A stretch of 64,000 nt of DNA from assembly GCA_000727475.1 (NCBI GenBank), contig KL647289.1, positions 886,642 to 950,641 on the forward strand, given 5' to 3'. The translations under genes were made by a program, and so were the position numbers. Origin of the DNA: Sarcocystis neurona. Lineage: Eukaryota; Apicomplexa; Conoidasida; Eucoccidiorida; Sarcocystidae. The number at the start of each line of letters is the position of its first letter. Within the stretch, counting starts at the first letter, position 1. The notes beneath the pieces are model-generated. The model worked only from the letters and a program-made list of their open reading frames with translations, had not been told where the DNA came from and made no database searches. Shown here in pieces: positions 50,301 to 62,348 of this stretch.

Positions 50301-53270
50301 GTAGTCTCACCGCGCTCTCAAGGCAAATACGGAAAGTACAAGCAACCTCTACCATAACCAGGCCTCTGCGCGTTCATGTGTCTACAAATGCGGTTGCGGG
50401 CACAGAATTATACATGCGTAGATAATGTGTAGTTGCAGGTGGGTAAGGTGTGGCACTGATTCACTCTGCTCTCACTGACCTTCTCGTACGCCTCAACTTT
50501 TTTTGAGAGTTTGTCGCGTTCCTTCACCAGCCGCTGACCACACACGGCAACCGAAGCACAGTACACTGCGGCAAAGCACGCTATTGCCGTGCAGGCAGAG
50601 ACCGTGTTCACGCCATGTCGTGCGGAGACTCACGGAGTCAGTTATGGTAGGGAACGGGGCACTGCCTGTATGATTCGGGGCTGTTAGCCAAAGTCTCATG
50701 CAACGGGATACGTTACACACTCTTACTCAAATTCTACTATTGGTATAGCTCTTCTCTCTCTGCGTACGTTAGATACCCCTGTGTAGACGTCAGCGCATGG
50801 CGACAGACGCGTCAATCTTAACCGGCAGGTGCGCATCTAGCTGCCTACACGAAGGAGAAAACCGGCCCGGCCGGCCTTCCAGCGAGTGTTTTTTTGTCTC
50901 CGTTGAAGTGACGAACTTTTGTTCGTTCTGCGGAAGGGCGAGCTCGCAGTCAATCTGCACACGTCGCTTACTTCCAGATGATGTGCCTTGTCGAGCAACG
51001 TTTGGAATGTACTCCTCGCAGTGTTCGTCTGAGACCGCTGTTTCGAAGGCGAAACACAAAGTAAAACCCAGCAGGCGTGAGGTGGGCAAGCAGGTACCTT
51101 GGTAGAGATACGCAGATACACGTAGGGACGCACTTGAGGATTACACACATGCAAAGTTCTGCACATTGGATGAGTTGAAGAGGAATTGGCTGCAGACGAA
51201 CACAGGAGAGGTCAGTCACCTCTTCTTCGGCAGCACGCTCATTCTAGAGGAGGCATCAAAAGTATAGAAATGTATGCGTTATTTGCAGGAAAACGGTCGG
51301 CTACAGGCCGAGTGTGACGCGTTTCCTGTTGTGGAGAGAAAGAAATTTATCTTACTAGATCGCTTCGGACTTGCTCGAACACTTTCTGCGGGCCCATCGG
51401 AGCACACAAACACACACACACACAGAGGAATCTTCGTTCGGCTACGGCGTCCCGCAGCATTGATTCTTCCTTAGCTACTTGCAGCTGTAGCACAGGAGAC
51501 ACCTGGAGGGCGCATTTTCTGCACAAGGGTACCTTCCCAGACAAGGTTTCAATAATGCTGTGTTCGGACGGAAAACCAACAGGACTGCGAGAGGTGCCGA
51601 AAACGTCCGAATCCGCCCGACGCAACGGGCCGCGTACCCTAGCGTCGCGAGGTTTTAATGGGGTTCCCATCTGAATCCGTCTGCATTGCTTCAACCGAAG
51701 AGACGGGTGACAGGGTGACTGCACTAAAAGTGGATGGCTAAGCACCTGGAGATCTCTACAGCATGCGCGGTTGCCTGCATTCGCAACACGAGTTATTCTA
51801 GCGTCGTTGTTACGAATTCCTCGCGCATAGCGATGCAGAGTGCACGACGAGGTTTTATCACAAGCACTGGTGGAATTATCGTACCATGCTCTGCATCAGC
51901 TTTATGACGACGTCGTGCGACGGGGCATCCGCTGGAAAAAAAGACTCTACGGCGCGACGAACGCCTTTGTGGGCTGCCTCCGAATCTACACACACAAAAG
52001 CGCCGACACATACAGGCTGTGCAACCGTGGGGGAAATTTTCTAAATGCTGCTTTTGCTGGTTTACCGTCCACGTTTTTGGCTGTATTCATCCTGTGGCGA
52101 CCTACGTGTCACTGGAATTGTTAAAAGTCTCGAGTCATTGCTGACAGCGTTTCGTTACCCTTTTCTTCCAGCTGTGCATGAAAGATATCTCAGAAAGTGA
52201 CAAAGTGCCCTACTGTGCAGATCTGTCTCCAGTGGTTACCTCAGGACACGTTGAACTCTTACGTCATGCTGCCTGTGTGCCCCGTTTACGCGGTCCGGCT
52301 ACATATCCCTCAGTTATTGGCCACTGCACACTACAACACGAACTTAGGTCACGCTTCAACTGCGCATATATTTCCACATTCAAACGTACATACGTGCTAT
52401 CTAGTACATTCTGCATCGATTGGGTACACTTGCAGTGCTCACGTGGCCGAAAGCAAAGACCGAATTGTTTTTCCCAAGGGTTTGCTACATACTTTTACGC
52501 CGAGACTTTATGGGACAGGAAGACGCTCACCTGCAAGAAGTTTATCGACTCTGTTGAGATACGTCTGCAGATCCGCTATGAGCCTCGTCTGATCCCGTAG
52601 GTGTGCATACACTCCGTCCCTACGAGGCCGTGAATTGCCCAGACCCATTTTTACTCCTTTGTATTCACCTGTGTCTCCGCGCTGTGGCTTCCCGCCTTCT
52701 TCCTGCGTCATCCCCGACTCGCAGCATGTGGCTGAACTCGCCGGAGGAGCGCACGCGTCAGGAAAAAGAACCAGGTTCCCACTGGTGTTGCGCGACCGGC
52801 GCTTCTGATGCTGGTTCGATTCCGCCGCCCAGCATATCAATTAGCATTTTTGACTTCCACAGAACAAGTGTCTCGGTCACGGTGTTCTTCAGACCTCGAA
52901 ACAACTTAACCACATGCGTAGAGTGCCCCTCGTCACACTTGGTTCGAGTTACTTAACAGGAGCTCCACGAGCAAATGAACTAGGGGTAAGAGCCGACTCT
53001 ACACCGAGGACGCTGCAGCCATTTTAAAAAACAGTCACTTTTACTACAACGGAGTCTTCTCTTTGCTTCCTCGACACCAATGGCTGCCCCTGCGATTTGC
53101 AGTGCTAGCACGAATCCAGATTTTCGAGAGGATGAAACGTTGTTCGGTAACTCTGCTTGACTGAGGCGGCGGTCTTTGTGCAGAGGGGCTAATTGTTCCA
53201 ACAGAGTTGCTTTCGCGACGGTGTATTGTGAGAAACATTCCCGCCAAAACAGAGGGCAGACAGGTGGTAT
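47376..53270 (-). CDS. Coiled-coil protein with NPF tail, seven exons
   Basis: I do not recognise this protein. Seven exons join in phase with GT/AG borders: about 53051-53270, 52531-52668, 51356-51723, 50480-50533, 49223-49328, 48473-48528, 47376-47867 (stop), giving 477 C-terminal residues. The true start is further upstream, because the first exon listed begins at an acceptor after a TAG. A Cys pair (VPLCRKCALQ) precedes a long heptad region (VFEQVRSDL, RLVKERDKLSKKVEAYEK, VENKYNTVNRQFKIKDVETE). A helical stretch follows (YAEAVTLVSQSALIIIQYVQ), then a disordered Ser/Pro/Gln tail ending NPFENDL, an NPF motif of the type bound by EH domains. A GT microsatellite inside the third exon is in frame and would code for alternating Cys-Val. 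Membrane-trafficking (BAR-like or PI3K-complex coiled coil) is only a guess. Confidence 0.65.
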
Positions 53271-53510
53271 CTACAAACCAACACACAGGACCAAAAACGT
53301 TGTCACTGGACCTGTGATCTCTTGTGGTACACTTGGACGTGACAAGCTGAACGACCATTCTCAAATGTGCGCTCAAAAACAGTTGTCCTGTTCTTAGCCT
53401 GCTCACCTGCCGAAAATAACTTCTAGTTCACTTCTGCTTCCACAGCCGCGCCAGGTGACACGCAATGCAAGACGCTTAGCTGCGCGAGACAGTTGCCCAG
53501 ATGTGGACAT

Positions 53511-53575
53511 CTGTGTGTGTGTGTGTGTGTGTGCCCGTGCGTGTGCGTCTGTGTGCGTGTGTGTGTTGTGTCTCT
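53511..53575. repeat. (TG)n microsatellite
   Basis: Run of GT dinucleotides with a few CG and CC interruptions. It is followed to about 53,680 by ATGTGTAC/TACATA alternating sequence. It lies just upstream of the 53,051-53,270 exon in the minus-strand direction, so it is probably intronic. Confidence 0.9.
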
Positions 53576-53993
53576 CTGGCCCCGTCCTCACATTACCTAT
53601 GCACATATGTAAGCATGCATGTGTGCAGCTATACATACATATATGTATAAGCTCGCATGTATGTGTGTACGTACGTATATCTCTTGCCGCGGAACGCCGT
53701 TCCTGCGGCGTGCGTTCTCTTCATAGTTGCGATTCAAGATGCTTCGTCAGATCTGCTTATAATTATGTGTACCGATCGGTCGCGTCGGGCCCTATGCCTT
53801 GCCTTTTGATGCTTTCCGCTTCTTCGGCGACCGGTGTCGCAGGATCCTATTGTAATACACCTCGGCCATCCGGTCTGAATGGTGGGGATATGCGTGAATC
53901 TCCGTGCTGAAGTGAAAAACGTGCGCTAGTAGGGCCGAAAGAGGAAGATGCTAGAAGTCTCTTTGTCCAGAATGTAGTGACGGCTCCCAGTCA

Positions 53994-54425
53994 GTGCAGC
54001 CGCTTCGTTCAAATTGTTCAAACGTAGGATACGTTTCACAAATGCGAGACATCTGGGAAGAGGCTCAGGGAAGCGTGGCGCGGTGGTCACGAAACGGCAA
54101 CACGATACATGAACTCAGAGCGCAGGTTCACATGCGAGAGATGTTTGTAACAGGAAAAGGCTACACAAAAACAGTCGCCTACTTGAGATGGCAACAACGT
54201 GCACTAGCGGGGAGTGCCCCGGGCTACGCTTTCGACGCCTCCGTGAGCTGCCTTGTTTACGGGAAGATGTCGCTTTACGCAAAAAGCATGCGCCTGAATG
54301 GGACGCTTGATGAAACCCGGCCAGATAAAAAGTTTGGCCTACAGTGGGTTCATCGGTGGCACTTCCTGCGATGTAGTCTACTTTGCAACAGCGTACTAGC
54401 AACACACCTTTGGAGGCGTTCCTAA
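53994..54425 (+). CDS. Uncertain open frame, 143 codons
   Basis: This plus-strand frame is open for 143 codons with a protein-like composition (several Trp, charged helices such as MRDIWEEAQGSVARW and TRPDKKFGLQW). The first codon is GTG, the first ATG is internal, and no family is recognised. It lies between minus-strand exons at 53.3 and 55.0 kb, so a chance frame inside an intron is just as likely. Confidence 0.25.
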   Translation: MQPLRSNCSNVGYVSQMRDIWEEAQGSVARWSRNGNTIHELRAQVHMREMFVTGKGYTKTVAYLRWQQRALAGSAPGYAFDASVSCLVYGKMSLYAKSMRLNGTLDETRPDKKFGLQWVHRWHFLRCSLLCNSVLATHLWRRS

Positions 54426-54998
54426 TGCTGCTGCTGCTGCTCCTCGTGCTGCTGTGTTGTAGCTCCTACTAGGGTTGCAGGTCGGCTGTGCTTGCTGATC
54501 CTGCTACGCCGGTTTGCGGGTCGGCTACTGCTGGTGCTTCTGCTGTTGCTGCTGACCTGCCGACTACCCCGGCTGCCGCGGCGGCTGTCGCAATGGCAGC
54601 GACAGCTGTTGCCGGCCCGTCACAGTCCGTACTGCGGCTGCTGCCGACAGTTGGGGGGACCCCCTGCAGACGTTCAGCGGTCGCCGATAGGAGTCGACTG
54701 CAAGACAAGAAGAGACAATCTGTTGACAACCGTCGCTGCAGGTGGTTATGTGCACAACCACAACTGTAGCTGTGGTCGAAAATAAGGGCAGAACAAGATG
54801 AAACTGGTCCGTAGACAACTTCAGTTTTCCGTCGACACACACACAACTATGCCGGCACCTACAGCGTGAGATATGCATGTATCTCGTCTCAAGCGCTTAA
54901 AAAGCCTCCTGCTCTGGCACCTTGACGCCCGACTGTGAGAGATATCACCCCAGATTCACATGCACCTTCACCCGCATGTATATATTGCATATCCTTAC

Positions 54999-55350
54999 CG
55001 TCACCTGTGCTAATATCCACGTTCCTGCCGCCGGTGGTTACCGTGCAGGTCACCTGCGTTGGCACATCTGACGACGCTGGACTCCACAGAATGCCGCTGT
55101 CTACAAGGAAGGATACTATTCTGTGCTGCATTAAAAGATCAACCACGTGCAAGGTTCGTGCGCACCACACAGGCCTTCGGTTTCCAATTGCGTACAGACT
55201 TTTCCTCCATGCCACGCCTGCACCCACTGGAGTGAGATTTCGATGCTTACTTGCTGGAAGCGGTACGTCGTAGTTCCAACGACGGAAGTTTCTTGGCGCA
55301 CAATTGATACCAAACCTTTCGTGTGCATGAGTATCTTGCGCACAGATATA
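54999..55350 (-). CDS. Two in-phase exons, unrecognised protein
   Basis: The exon from about 55,350 to 55,251 reads VSIVRQETSVVGTTTYRFQQ and ends at a good donor (CAA|GTAAGC). The exon 55,125-54,999 begins after TTTTAATGCAG and reads HRIVSFLVDSGILWSPASSD, then a beta-rich stretch to ISTGDG at the donor GTAAGG. The two join in phase 0. The pattern suggests a beta-sandwich domain. Orientation and position make it a candidate upstream part of the coiled-coil gene ending at 47,376, but I could not place the connecting exon. Confidence 0.5.
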
Positions 55351-57235
55351 AGAGCTTGAGGAGTATGCAGACTCCCGGTAGAATCCCGGTAAGTATCCCT
55401 AGTGGTGAAGACATGCGTACTTGACGCGCACAGCTGGTGTGCGACAAGTGCGATTGTTATCTTCGCAGCAAATTATAAAGAAACAGCGATACCTAAGTGT
55501 GAGTGGGGGTCTGGTGCCAGTGGGAAGAGTTCTATCCCCTGTAGACTACGTTGAACTTCCAACGCCTGCCAATACGTATAGAAGATACAGTTTTTGCGGC
55601 CCAGCGCGTTCGTCAACGGGAGACTTCCGGTGTGAGAGACACGAAATGCAGGAGACCAGTAAGTGAAATGAGGCGCGAGCTTCAGCCGAAAAATTCATTT
55701 TTCTGTCGTACACACTGCTTGAACGTCAGCACGCCTGTGTGACCACTACCACTACCACTACTACCACCTGTTTTGCTAGAATAACTACTAATCAGTGCCA
55801 CTAGTATTAGTGCTCGTAATACGCTACTCCTGCTATTAGTACTCCGGCCTCTCTGCTTTACATTTTGTTAAAGACTCTTAACACGCATACCAACGGGAGA
55901 GCTCAACGGTCATGTTGTGGCGACGAGAGGACCCAGTTCCTCTGCCGTATTTGCTGCGGTGGGAGCGTGGGTGAGACTTTGGCCAGCCTTGCTCAGTCGC
56001 CACAAACACGACTCTGAGAACACATTCGCGGTCACACAGAGGTGCGTGTATTCACGCCGACATAAGCGGGAGAGGAAGTATGTCTACAGAGCCACAGTAC
56101 TACTCGACACCGTATGACGTGCTCACATCGGTGTACGTACGTGTTTGGCGGCGCTGTTTTAAACGATGGGTAACTGGCAGGTCTCCTTATATGCATTAAA
56201 GGAAGTACGGGGCGTCCTGCTCACGGCACTCTCCGCAGAAGGCGCTGCACTATTACCGAAGCGTCTTTGAAGACGTTGGGATTCAGTGCTGCTGGTAAGT
56301 GAGATGCAGAGGACACTGAGTGCAGAGGACAAAAATGCTATTGGCGGGAACTGTAGTGCGCGTCTCTGCAGAAGTATACTTGAAACCTATTGAGCTCTGA
56401 ATGCAGTCTGCAGTTCAACTTAGAGGAACTTCACCACAGTTAGCGGTAGAGTAGCAACGATGAAGATGAGGTTGTTTGATGTGCACAAGAAGGACACAAG
56501 AGCGTAGCCACGTATTCATTGTAAGCGCCAGTGGCGTCATTCTGGCAAGTCCATATCGGAAACAGGCACGTGAGACTAGAAAGGGACCAAAATTCTAATT
56601 AGTGAGGCGCTGTCAGGAGGGACGCTTGGAAACTCTTGGAATACATGTACATACGTATACATACGTGTACGTGTACGCACATGTAAACGGCAGGTTTTCA
56701 GGCTGTCAAAAAACATAGACAGCCTGTGGAAGCAGCACAGCATGTTTCTTCCTATAAAAAATACGCTCAACAGTCTTCGTTCCGGACTAAATTTCTTCTT
56801 TCTAATTGTAACTACTCATAATGACAAAGATTTCGAGAAGGTCTCTGTTTATGGTAGGCTTCTGCTGCGAGTCGCTGGATAAGGTTTGCTTGTCGGAAAG
56901 GCACTACCTGCTTGCGCATCCCCACGGTTTTGCTTGGAACGGATAAGGGGCGCTGTAGAGTTTGGAAGGATCTCTCTCAGTGCTTAACACCCCCCCCGCA
57001 CACGGAAAAGACCGTCCCCATTAGTCCTCACGCGCGGCACAATTACACGAAACCAGCGTTAGGTGAGACGACCATCAGAGGGAACGTACGGCCGCCATGC
57101 TTGATTCAAAGGAGTCCATGCAATCAGTGCAGTGAAATGTCGACTTGCTCGCTAGAACTCGTACGTTGTCGGTCGTCTAGCGTATTGTAACCGTGTTTAT
57201 TTCCAAATAGAGATGCTGCGTCGAGCATCAGGGTT

Positions 57236-57289
57236 ACTCCGCACCAACAGCATATATATATATATATATATATGCTTTTGGTGCGGAGT
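57236..57289. repeat. AT-centred palindrome
   Basis: ACTCCGCACCAA (57,236-57,247) and its exact complement TTGGTGCGGAGT (57,278-57,289) flank CAG-CATATAT...ATATGC-TT, itself self-complementary. The result is a 54-bp near-perfect inverted repeat with a (TA)n core, able to extrude as a cruciform. Confidence 0.85.
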
Positions 57290-57818
57290 GTGCCGCCAAC
57301 GAAAAGGAGAGGTAGAGATACTCTCGCGGTACCACACCTCCACATAGCCATCGTCTTATCACCGCAGACGCAACGTGTGCGTACAAAGGTCCCCAAGGCA
57401 GGTGAGTTGGGAGCCACGCCACATGCGTGGTCTTGACTGTGTACACGAATGCTAGTGTTCTCATACGTGTGCACGTAAACTGCAATATATTGATTTACCT
57501 GTATAGATACGCGTATGCCTTCACATATATATATATATGTAAATCGGTACGTACAGGTTTGATTTATCGACCGTACGTGTACGCTGTTGGCGTATGTGAC
57601 CCTCATCCTCTGCTGGACGTATTGCGACATTTGTATTCCCCTCTTCTATGAACTTCTGGTGGCGTCAGTGCTCATCTTTTAAAAATTAGCTTGTCAACGC
57701 GGGTGCAGGAATCCACAGAGGCTGGCCGCTCCCACCCCAAGCAAGGCAGACATACGTCATTCCCATGCTCCTGAGTCTCTGCAGATGGATCGAAATATGT
57801 ACCGCCACGTGCACTCAC

Positions 57819-58160
57819 CAACATATGCATCTCCGACAGCACGTGGGGACGCGTGAGTAACTCCCGGTGTGCACGTAGAGAGACCACAAGAAAGCCGCAA
57901 ATACTCCACGCGCTGTGTCGCCGGGGCACCAGCGCGCTGCTCTACATGCCTGTAGCCGTACACAGATGATACGTCTGTGTATATCTCTGCTTTTGTTCCA
58001 CAGTACATACACCTACATTTTTTTGTAGAGTCCCAGCTTTGTATGGTTCACTTTCTAGCGCTCTTAGGATCTGTTTCTGTAAATCAGGCGTGCTAAGAGA
58101 CCATAAATTGAGGCAAGTAACTCCGTTTTGCAGTCGCACGCATGCGACGATTGCTACTAC
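57819..58160 (-). CDS. Two in-phase exons, unrecognised protein
   Basis: An exon from about 58,160 to 58,017 reads LWSLSTPDLQKQILRALESE then PYKAGTLQKN, ending at AAT|GTAGGT. The exon 57,941-57,819 follows an AG at 57,942, reads RRHSAWSICGFLVVSLRAHR then ELLTRPHVLSEMHML, and ends at TTG|GTGAGTG. They join in phase 0. An ATG-started frame at about 58,533 (MVGVLLPGNNNSAGG) could be near the 5' end. I do not recognise a family. It may be the amino-terminal part of the minus-strand gene further left. Confidence 0.45.
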
Positions 58161-59599
58161 GCACACTCGCGTTTTTCCCGTAGTGAGGAAGCACTGATGT
58201 CGCTCTCCTCTCAAGACACAAATCTTCGGATTGGAGAAGTGCATAGAGTGCGTTGAAGCTGCAATTTTACACCTTTCAGCCGTGTCGTACACGGTGGGGC
58301 TCTCTCCCGTGGACAACCGGCTCGCATGCGTATCACCCGCGCACGGTAGAAAAACTTCCCAACAGGAGAAGAACACAAGCGTTCTGCTTCTTCCGTGAGA
58401 GTGGCCACGAAACAATCTGTGTGTTCAAAGCACCTTTAGGAAGGAAGAACGCTACTTGGACGTAAACGGACATAGCCTGCCATTTTCTACCGCCTGCGCT
58501 GTTGTTGTTCCCAGGAAGTAGCACACCTACCATTCTTTACACATGTATACATGTACGCAGAGAGGCCGGTGCGGGAAACAACAGAATTCTATACCTTGAC
58601 CATTCGCGGGACGGTTTTACCTTCATTCTGGGACTTACAAGCCCTCATCTCCTGAGAAAGTACTGTTTACCTTGCTGCGCTCAGCTTCCACGAGTGGAAA
58701 GAACCTGTAGCAGAAAGCACGCAGCTGCTCAGCAGTAAACATCCCGTGATTTCTGTATGCAGACATGCGCATCAGTACCTACGCAGCTACAAGCCGCACT
58801 GGAGCTTCCCTTCTGTAGGGCAGTGCTAGTACGGTTCCCTCGTTTCTTCCCTGAACAACGGAGTAATACAAACTTAGCTGCACAACTTCGAGCATTCGCA
58901 CGCATGTATAGACATATATGTGCAGACGTGTATCGACCGTGTTCATCGATACCAGACCATACCGTACGCTTCTTTTCCTGCGGCAGCTCGAACATCGGTG
59001 GTACACCATCTTACGGCAACACCAACTGGAGTGTGCTACTAGAATACTTACGTAAGTGTGTGTACATATGTCTGCGTAGGTGTTTGTGTTGTAGTTCACG
59101 CACTTGAACTTGGATGTCTGCCAGTCTCTCCTCTACGTACTGTCCTCTCTCCGATGCCCTCACGTGCACATTTTGTTTCCTCCACCTGTATCAATATGGA
59201 TATATCCACGTGTGCGAGTCTGAACTGTTGAGTGAGTGTGTCCTACGGTTCAGTCACTTTTTCGGACTTGAACAGCACGCTTGGTAGTCGGAAAAGGCTA
59301 CTATAGGCTTGTCTCCGCTATTACTTTGCTAGTTGAGTGGCTCGCGTACCTAACAGCGACGAAGCACCGTGTATGAGCTACTCACGTACATGAGTGTAGA
59401 CGTGGGAGTGCACGACCCCCGTGAAGCCATCTGTTGATGAAAATCAAGTGTATACGCTTATGGCTAACATTCCTCCAGCTACATTCGTGAAATGCTACGG
59501 AGACCTAACATTTTTGTTTGCTTAAGCTGGCATGCTGCGTGATGCGTTGGGGGAGCAGCATACATCGGCTAATTGAGAACTACGGGAAAGCAGACACAG

Positions 59600-60200
59600 A
59601 AGCGCACGGAAGGTGAAGAGTACTTCAGCAGAGCGAGCACCAAGAGCAGCTCCAGCACAACCGCCGACAAAGAAGCAACAGCAACAGCAGGGCCTGCGGT
59701 AGAGCAGTGCGGACAACAGCAGCACGCGCGCCGCCAGCAATCGGACACCGCCAGCAGCAGCCACGCGAGCAGCAGCAACAGAAAAATCATTACGAGCTGC
59801 AGGTACAAGTGCAGCCGCAGTAAGCACCCCGACCATCTGCCAAAAAGAGCGATGGCAACTGAAGGAGCAGCACTGAGTGCACTTCAGCCGTAAAGGCAGC
59901 TGGGACCGGGCAGCAGTGATAAGAACAGGCAACAGCAGCAGAGGAGACGCGGCGACAGGTACAACACCAAACAAAGCAGCCGCAGTAGGACAGCAGCAAC
60001 CGCACGGGCAGCGCCGACAGCAGCTGCGCACGCAGCCGCTGCTGCAGGTGTAGGAGACACCCCGGTAACCGCAGTCGAACAAACATGTGCAGCCCGGAGA
60101 AGTGACAGTATATTCACAGGGAGTAGCGGCAGGGACGGCCGGAGACAGCTCCCGCCTTGGGTCGGGCAGAAGCAGCAACCACCGGAGCAGCACGCTAGCA
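59600..60200. repeat. CAG-rich tract
   Basis: Dense, impure CAG/GCAGCA triplets on the plus strand. Frames are open on both strands: Ser/Gln/Ala-rich on plus to the TAA at 59,891-59,893, Cys/Leu-rich on minus. It could be coding for a low-complexity N-terminal region of the AP2-domain gene to the right, or be untranslated. No splice junction settles this. Confidence 0.55.
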
Positions 60201-60286
60201 ACTGTGGGCGCACTGGGACATGAATAGCGCGTGCACTTTGAAGCTCAGTATTATTCAGTGTGCTGGAGTGATCGCCGGTGAAGAAG

Positions 60287-61189
60287 ATGGCTTGTGGTCT
60301 TCCACAAATGTACGGAAGGTTTTACGTCACTCCGTGGAGTCCACATGTGACGGCGGCGGTGTTTCCTGCTGCCAGCGGCTCGTGTATGCCTTACCAAAAC
60401 ACCGAGCTCTGGACCAGCTGCCGGCCACTCACTGTCCTCTCCACACGCCTTGTACGTTTGATGTCTTATTGGCGCAGTGGTGATACCTGCGGTTGGTACG
60501 CACCACGCGGTAACGCCAGTCGTAACGTTGCTTCCGTATCGACAAAGCACGTTGCCGTTTGCCACCGCATACACTCGCCAGAACTCACATTTCTCGGTTG
60601 GCTGCGTAGCTTTGGCACGCAGCGGGTTGTCCAGAAACGCCGTCATCAGATGCGGATACTGCATCCAGTACAGACGCCGTATAGACACCACGTGGAAGGG
60701 ACTCGGCCTCCTCCCATTCCACATTCTCTGACAGCTACGGGGACGATAAAGAGACTGTTGAACTGCAACTCGGCCGCTGCAAAAGAAGCTGCCTCACGCA
60801 TCAACTGGGAAGCCTACATATCCCATAAAAAGGGTGTGCGATGGCACCCGCAGGGCGCGTGGCGAGTGCAGTTTACTCGGAAGAATCACGAACGGAATTT
60901 TTTTGTGCGTTGCGAGTGTTATTTTAAAGTCGGCGACTACGGATTTGAGACCGCAAAAGAACTCGCAATTCGATACCGAGAGAGACTCGAAAGAGAGTGG
61001 CAAGAGCTGCAGCAGCAGTGGAACCGGTTGGACATAGAGGAGGCACGCGCCCGCATCCGTAGCCGAACGGGAGTAGAAATCGAAACCCAACATCCGCTGT
61101 CGCCACACGGAACGACTGAAGGCGAGACGCCGAATACAAACACGTCGAAATATTGGAGCACGGAAAGGAAGTCGAGAGGGGATAAATAG
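60287..61189 (+). CDS. AP2-domain DNA-binding protein (ApiAP2)
   Basis: The frame is open for about 300 codons to the stop at 61,187-61,189. I took the ATG at 60,287 (ATGGCTTGTGGTC). A start in an upstream exon or an acceptor inside the first 500 bp is possible, because the first 160 residues look weakly constrained. Residues about 180-245 carry an AP2 domain: three strands GVRWHPQGAWRVQFTRKNHE and an aromatic CYFKV strand, then the DYGFETAKELAIRYRERLE helix typical of the ApiAP2 family, the main plant-like transcription factors of Apicomplexa. A coiled stretch (REWQELQQQWNRLDIEEARA) and a polar tail follow. It has a single AP2 copy and no second domain. Confidence 0.8.
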   Translation: MACGLPQMYGRFYVTPWSPHVTAAVFPAASGSCMPYQNTELWTSCRPLTVLSTRLVRLMSYWRSGDTCGWYAPRGNASRNVASVSTKHVAVCHRIHSPELTFLGWLRSFGTQRVVQKRRHQMRILHPVQTPYRHHVEGTRPPPIPHSLTATGTIKRLLNCNSAAAKEAASRINWEAYISHKKGVRWHPQGAWRVQFTRKNHERNFFVRCECYFKVGDYGFETAKELAIRYRERLEREWQELQQQWNRLDIEEARARIRSRTGVEIETQHPLSPHGTTEGETPNTNTSKYWSTERKSRGDK

Positions 61190-61920
61190 GCAGAGGAAAT
61201 GCTGAACAAGAGGAGGGTGGCCTTGAACAAAGCGTGCTCCGTGCTTCCGTGGCAGTAGCGCCTGCCTAGCAGAGGAAGCTCAGAACGCCATAAGGTGCCT
61301 CAGCGTGACATGCGAATGGTGTTTCTGTCTTCATTGGGGGGCTGTCACGTATCCCCGCTTCAATGTTTTAACTTTCGTCTTCCAGTGCTGAAATTCCTGA
61401 TTTCAAAAAGCAGTGTTTTGCAGCGTGAAGGCTACTGAAATCCGTGTTGACTCTTGTAGCACACCGCTAGCGTTGCCTGTTTCCGAAGAGGTCTGACCCC
61501 GTCCGTAATCGTTGTCTTACGGGTCGGTGGAATGCGTACAAAGCTGGACCCACACACACCCAGCCGATGCTTGTGATACGCGTACATATCTCTATGGGAT
61601 CAAGTGCGCACGCTAAGCCTCTACCTGGATCCGCCTACACACTGTAACCAACTGCTGGTGACAGAAAGTTAGGACCGACCTTCGCTTAGTATGATAACGG
61701 ACACCCTGCGCACACACGTCTTCTTCTGCGGCGTAAACAACAGACTCAGCACTAATTTTGCCAGGACGGGAACGTTGATGTACTGCCTGGAATGTGTGAC
61801 AAAGGGCGTTTCCGCCAAAAACCGTCTTCAAGGTGCAGTCCAAATTAGTCGTGACAAGCAAAGCACGTAGATTCTTTTTCATGCGACAGTGAAAGACTAC
61901 ACCTGAGGTAGCACGTAAAG

Positions 61921-62205
61921 ATGCCCACAAACAACTACGGTGTGAGGACCCGCGTAACGGGCACTGCGGCTACCAGCGTCAGTACTGTCAGCGGCGATGA
62001 CAGCGAACATCAGTGCGATGACAGCAACAGAAGCTATCACAGAATTTTGAAGGCCGAACAGGAGACCAGGGAATTATTATCAGGTCTCCGAGTTTGTTAT
62101 GTAGATGTCCCTGGGGTCGCATCGGATGCTCCGACCACGTCTAGTACAACCCAAGAAGTGACTCCTTCACACCAGTCTGCCCGCGAAAGTGATATGGTGA
62201 ACTGA
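61921..62205 (+). CDS. Small hypothetical protein, 94 aa
   Basis: The ATG at 61,921 (GTAAAGATGCCC) opens 94 codons ending in TGA at 62,205. The protein is hydrophilic, Ser/Thr-rich at both ends, with a central amphipathic stretch (RSYHRILKAEQETRELLSGL). No signal peptide, membrane segment or known motif is visible. It is downstream of and co-oriented with the AP2 gene, with a 730-bp gap in which I see nothing else. Confidence 0.45.
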   Translation: MPTNNYGVRTRVTGTAATSVSTVSGDDSEHQCDDSNRSYHRILKAEQETRELLSGLRVCYVDVPGVASDAPTTSSTTQEVTPSHQSARESDMVN

Positions 62206-62280
62206 CGTAAGAATACCAGGTGTTATGTTTGACCCGCCGCTGCATTGAAACGTACGCGCGTGGTGACTTCGAGAGGTGCC

Positions 62281-62348
62281 GAGTTCCTATCACACGCCGG
62301 GGGAAGTATATATAGAGTTCCTATCACAAGTCGGGGGAAATATATTTC
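62281..62348. repeat. Two-copy 34-bp tandem duplication
   Basis: GAGTTCCTATCACA..CGGGGGAA(G/A)TATAT occurs at 62,281 and 62,315. The copies are separated by no spacer and differ at about four positions. Confidence 0.9.

Noticed and set aside
52197..52592. Plus-strand 131-codon frame
   Set aside because: A second plus frame is open over the same bases, the stretch lies in an intron of the well-phased minus-strand gene, and no family is recognised.
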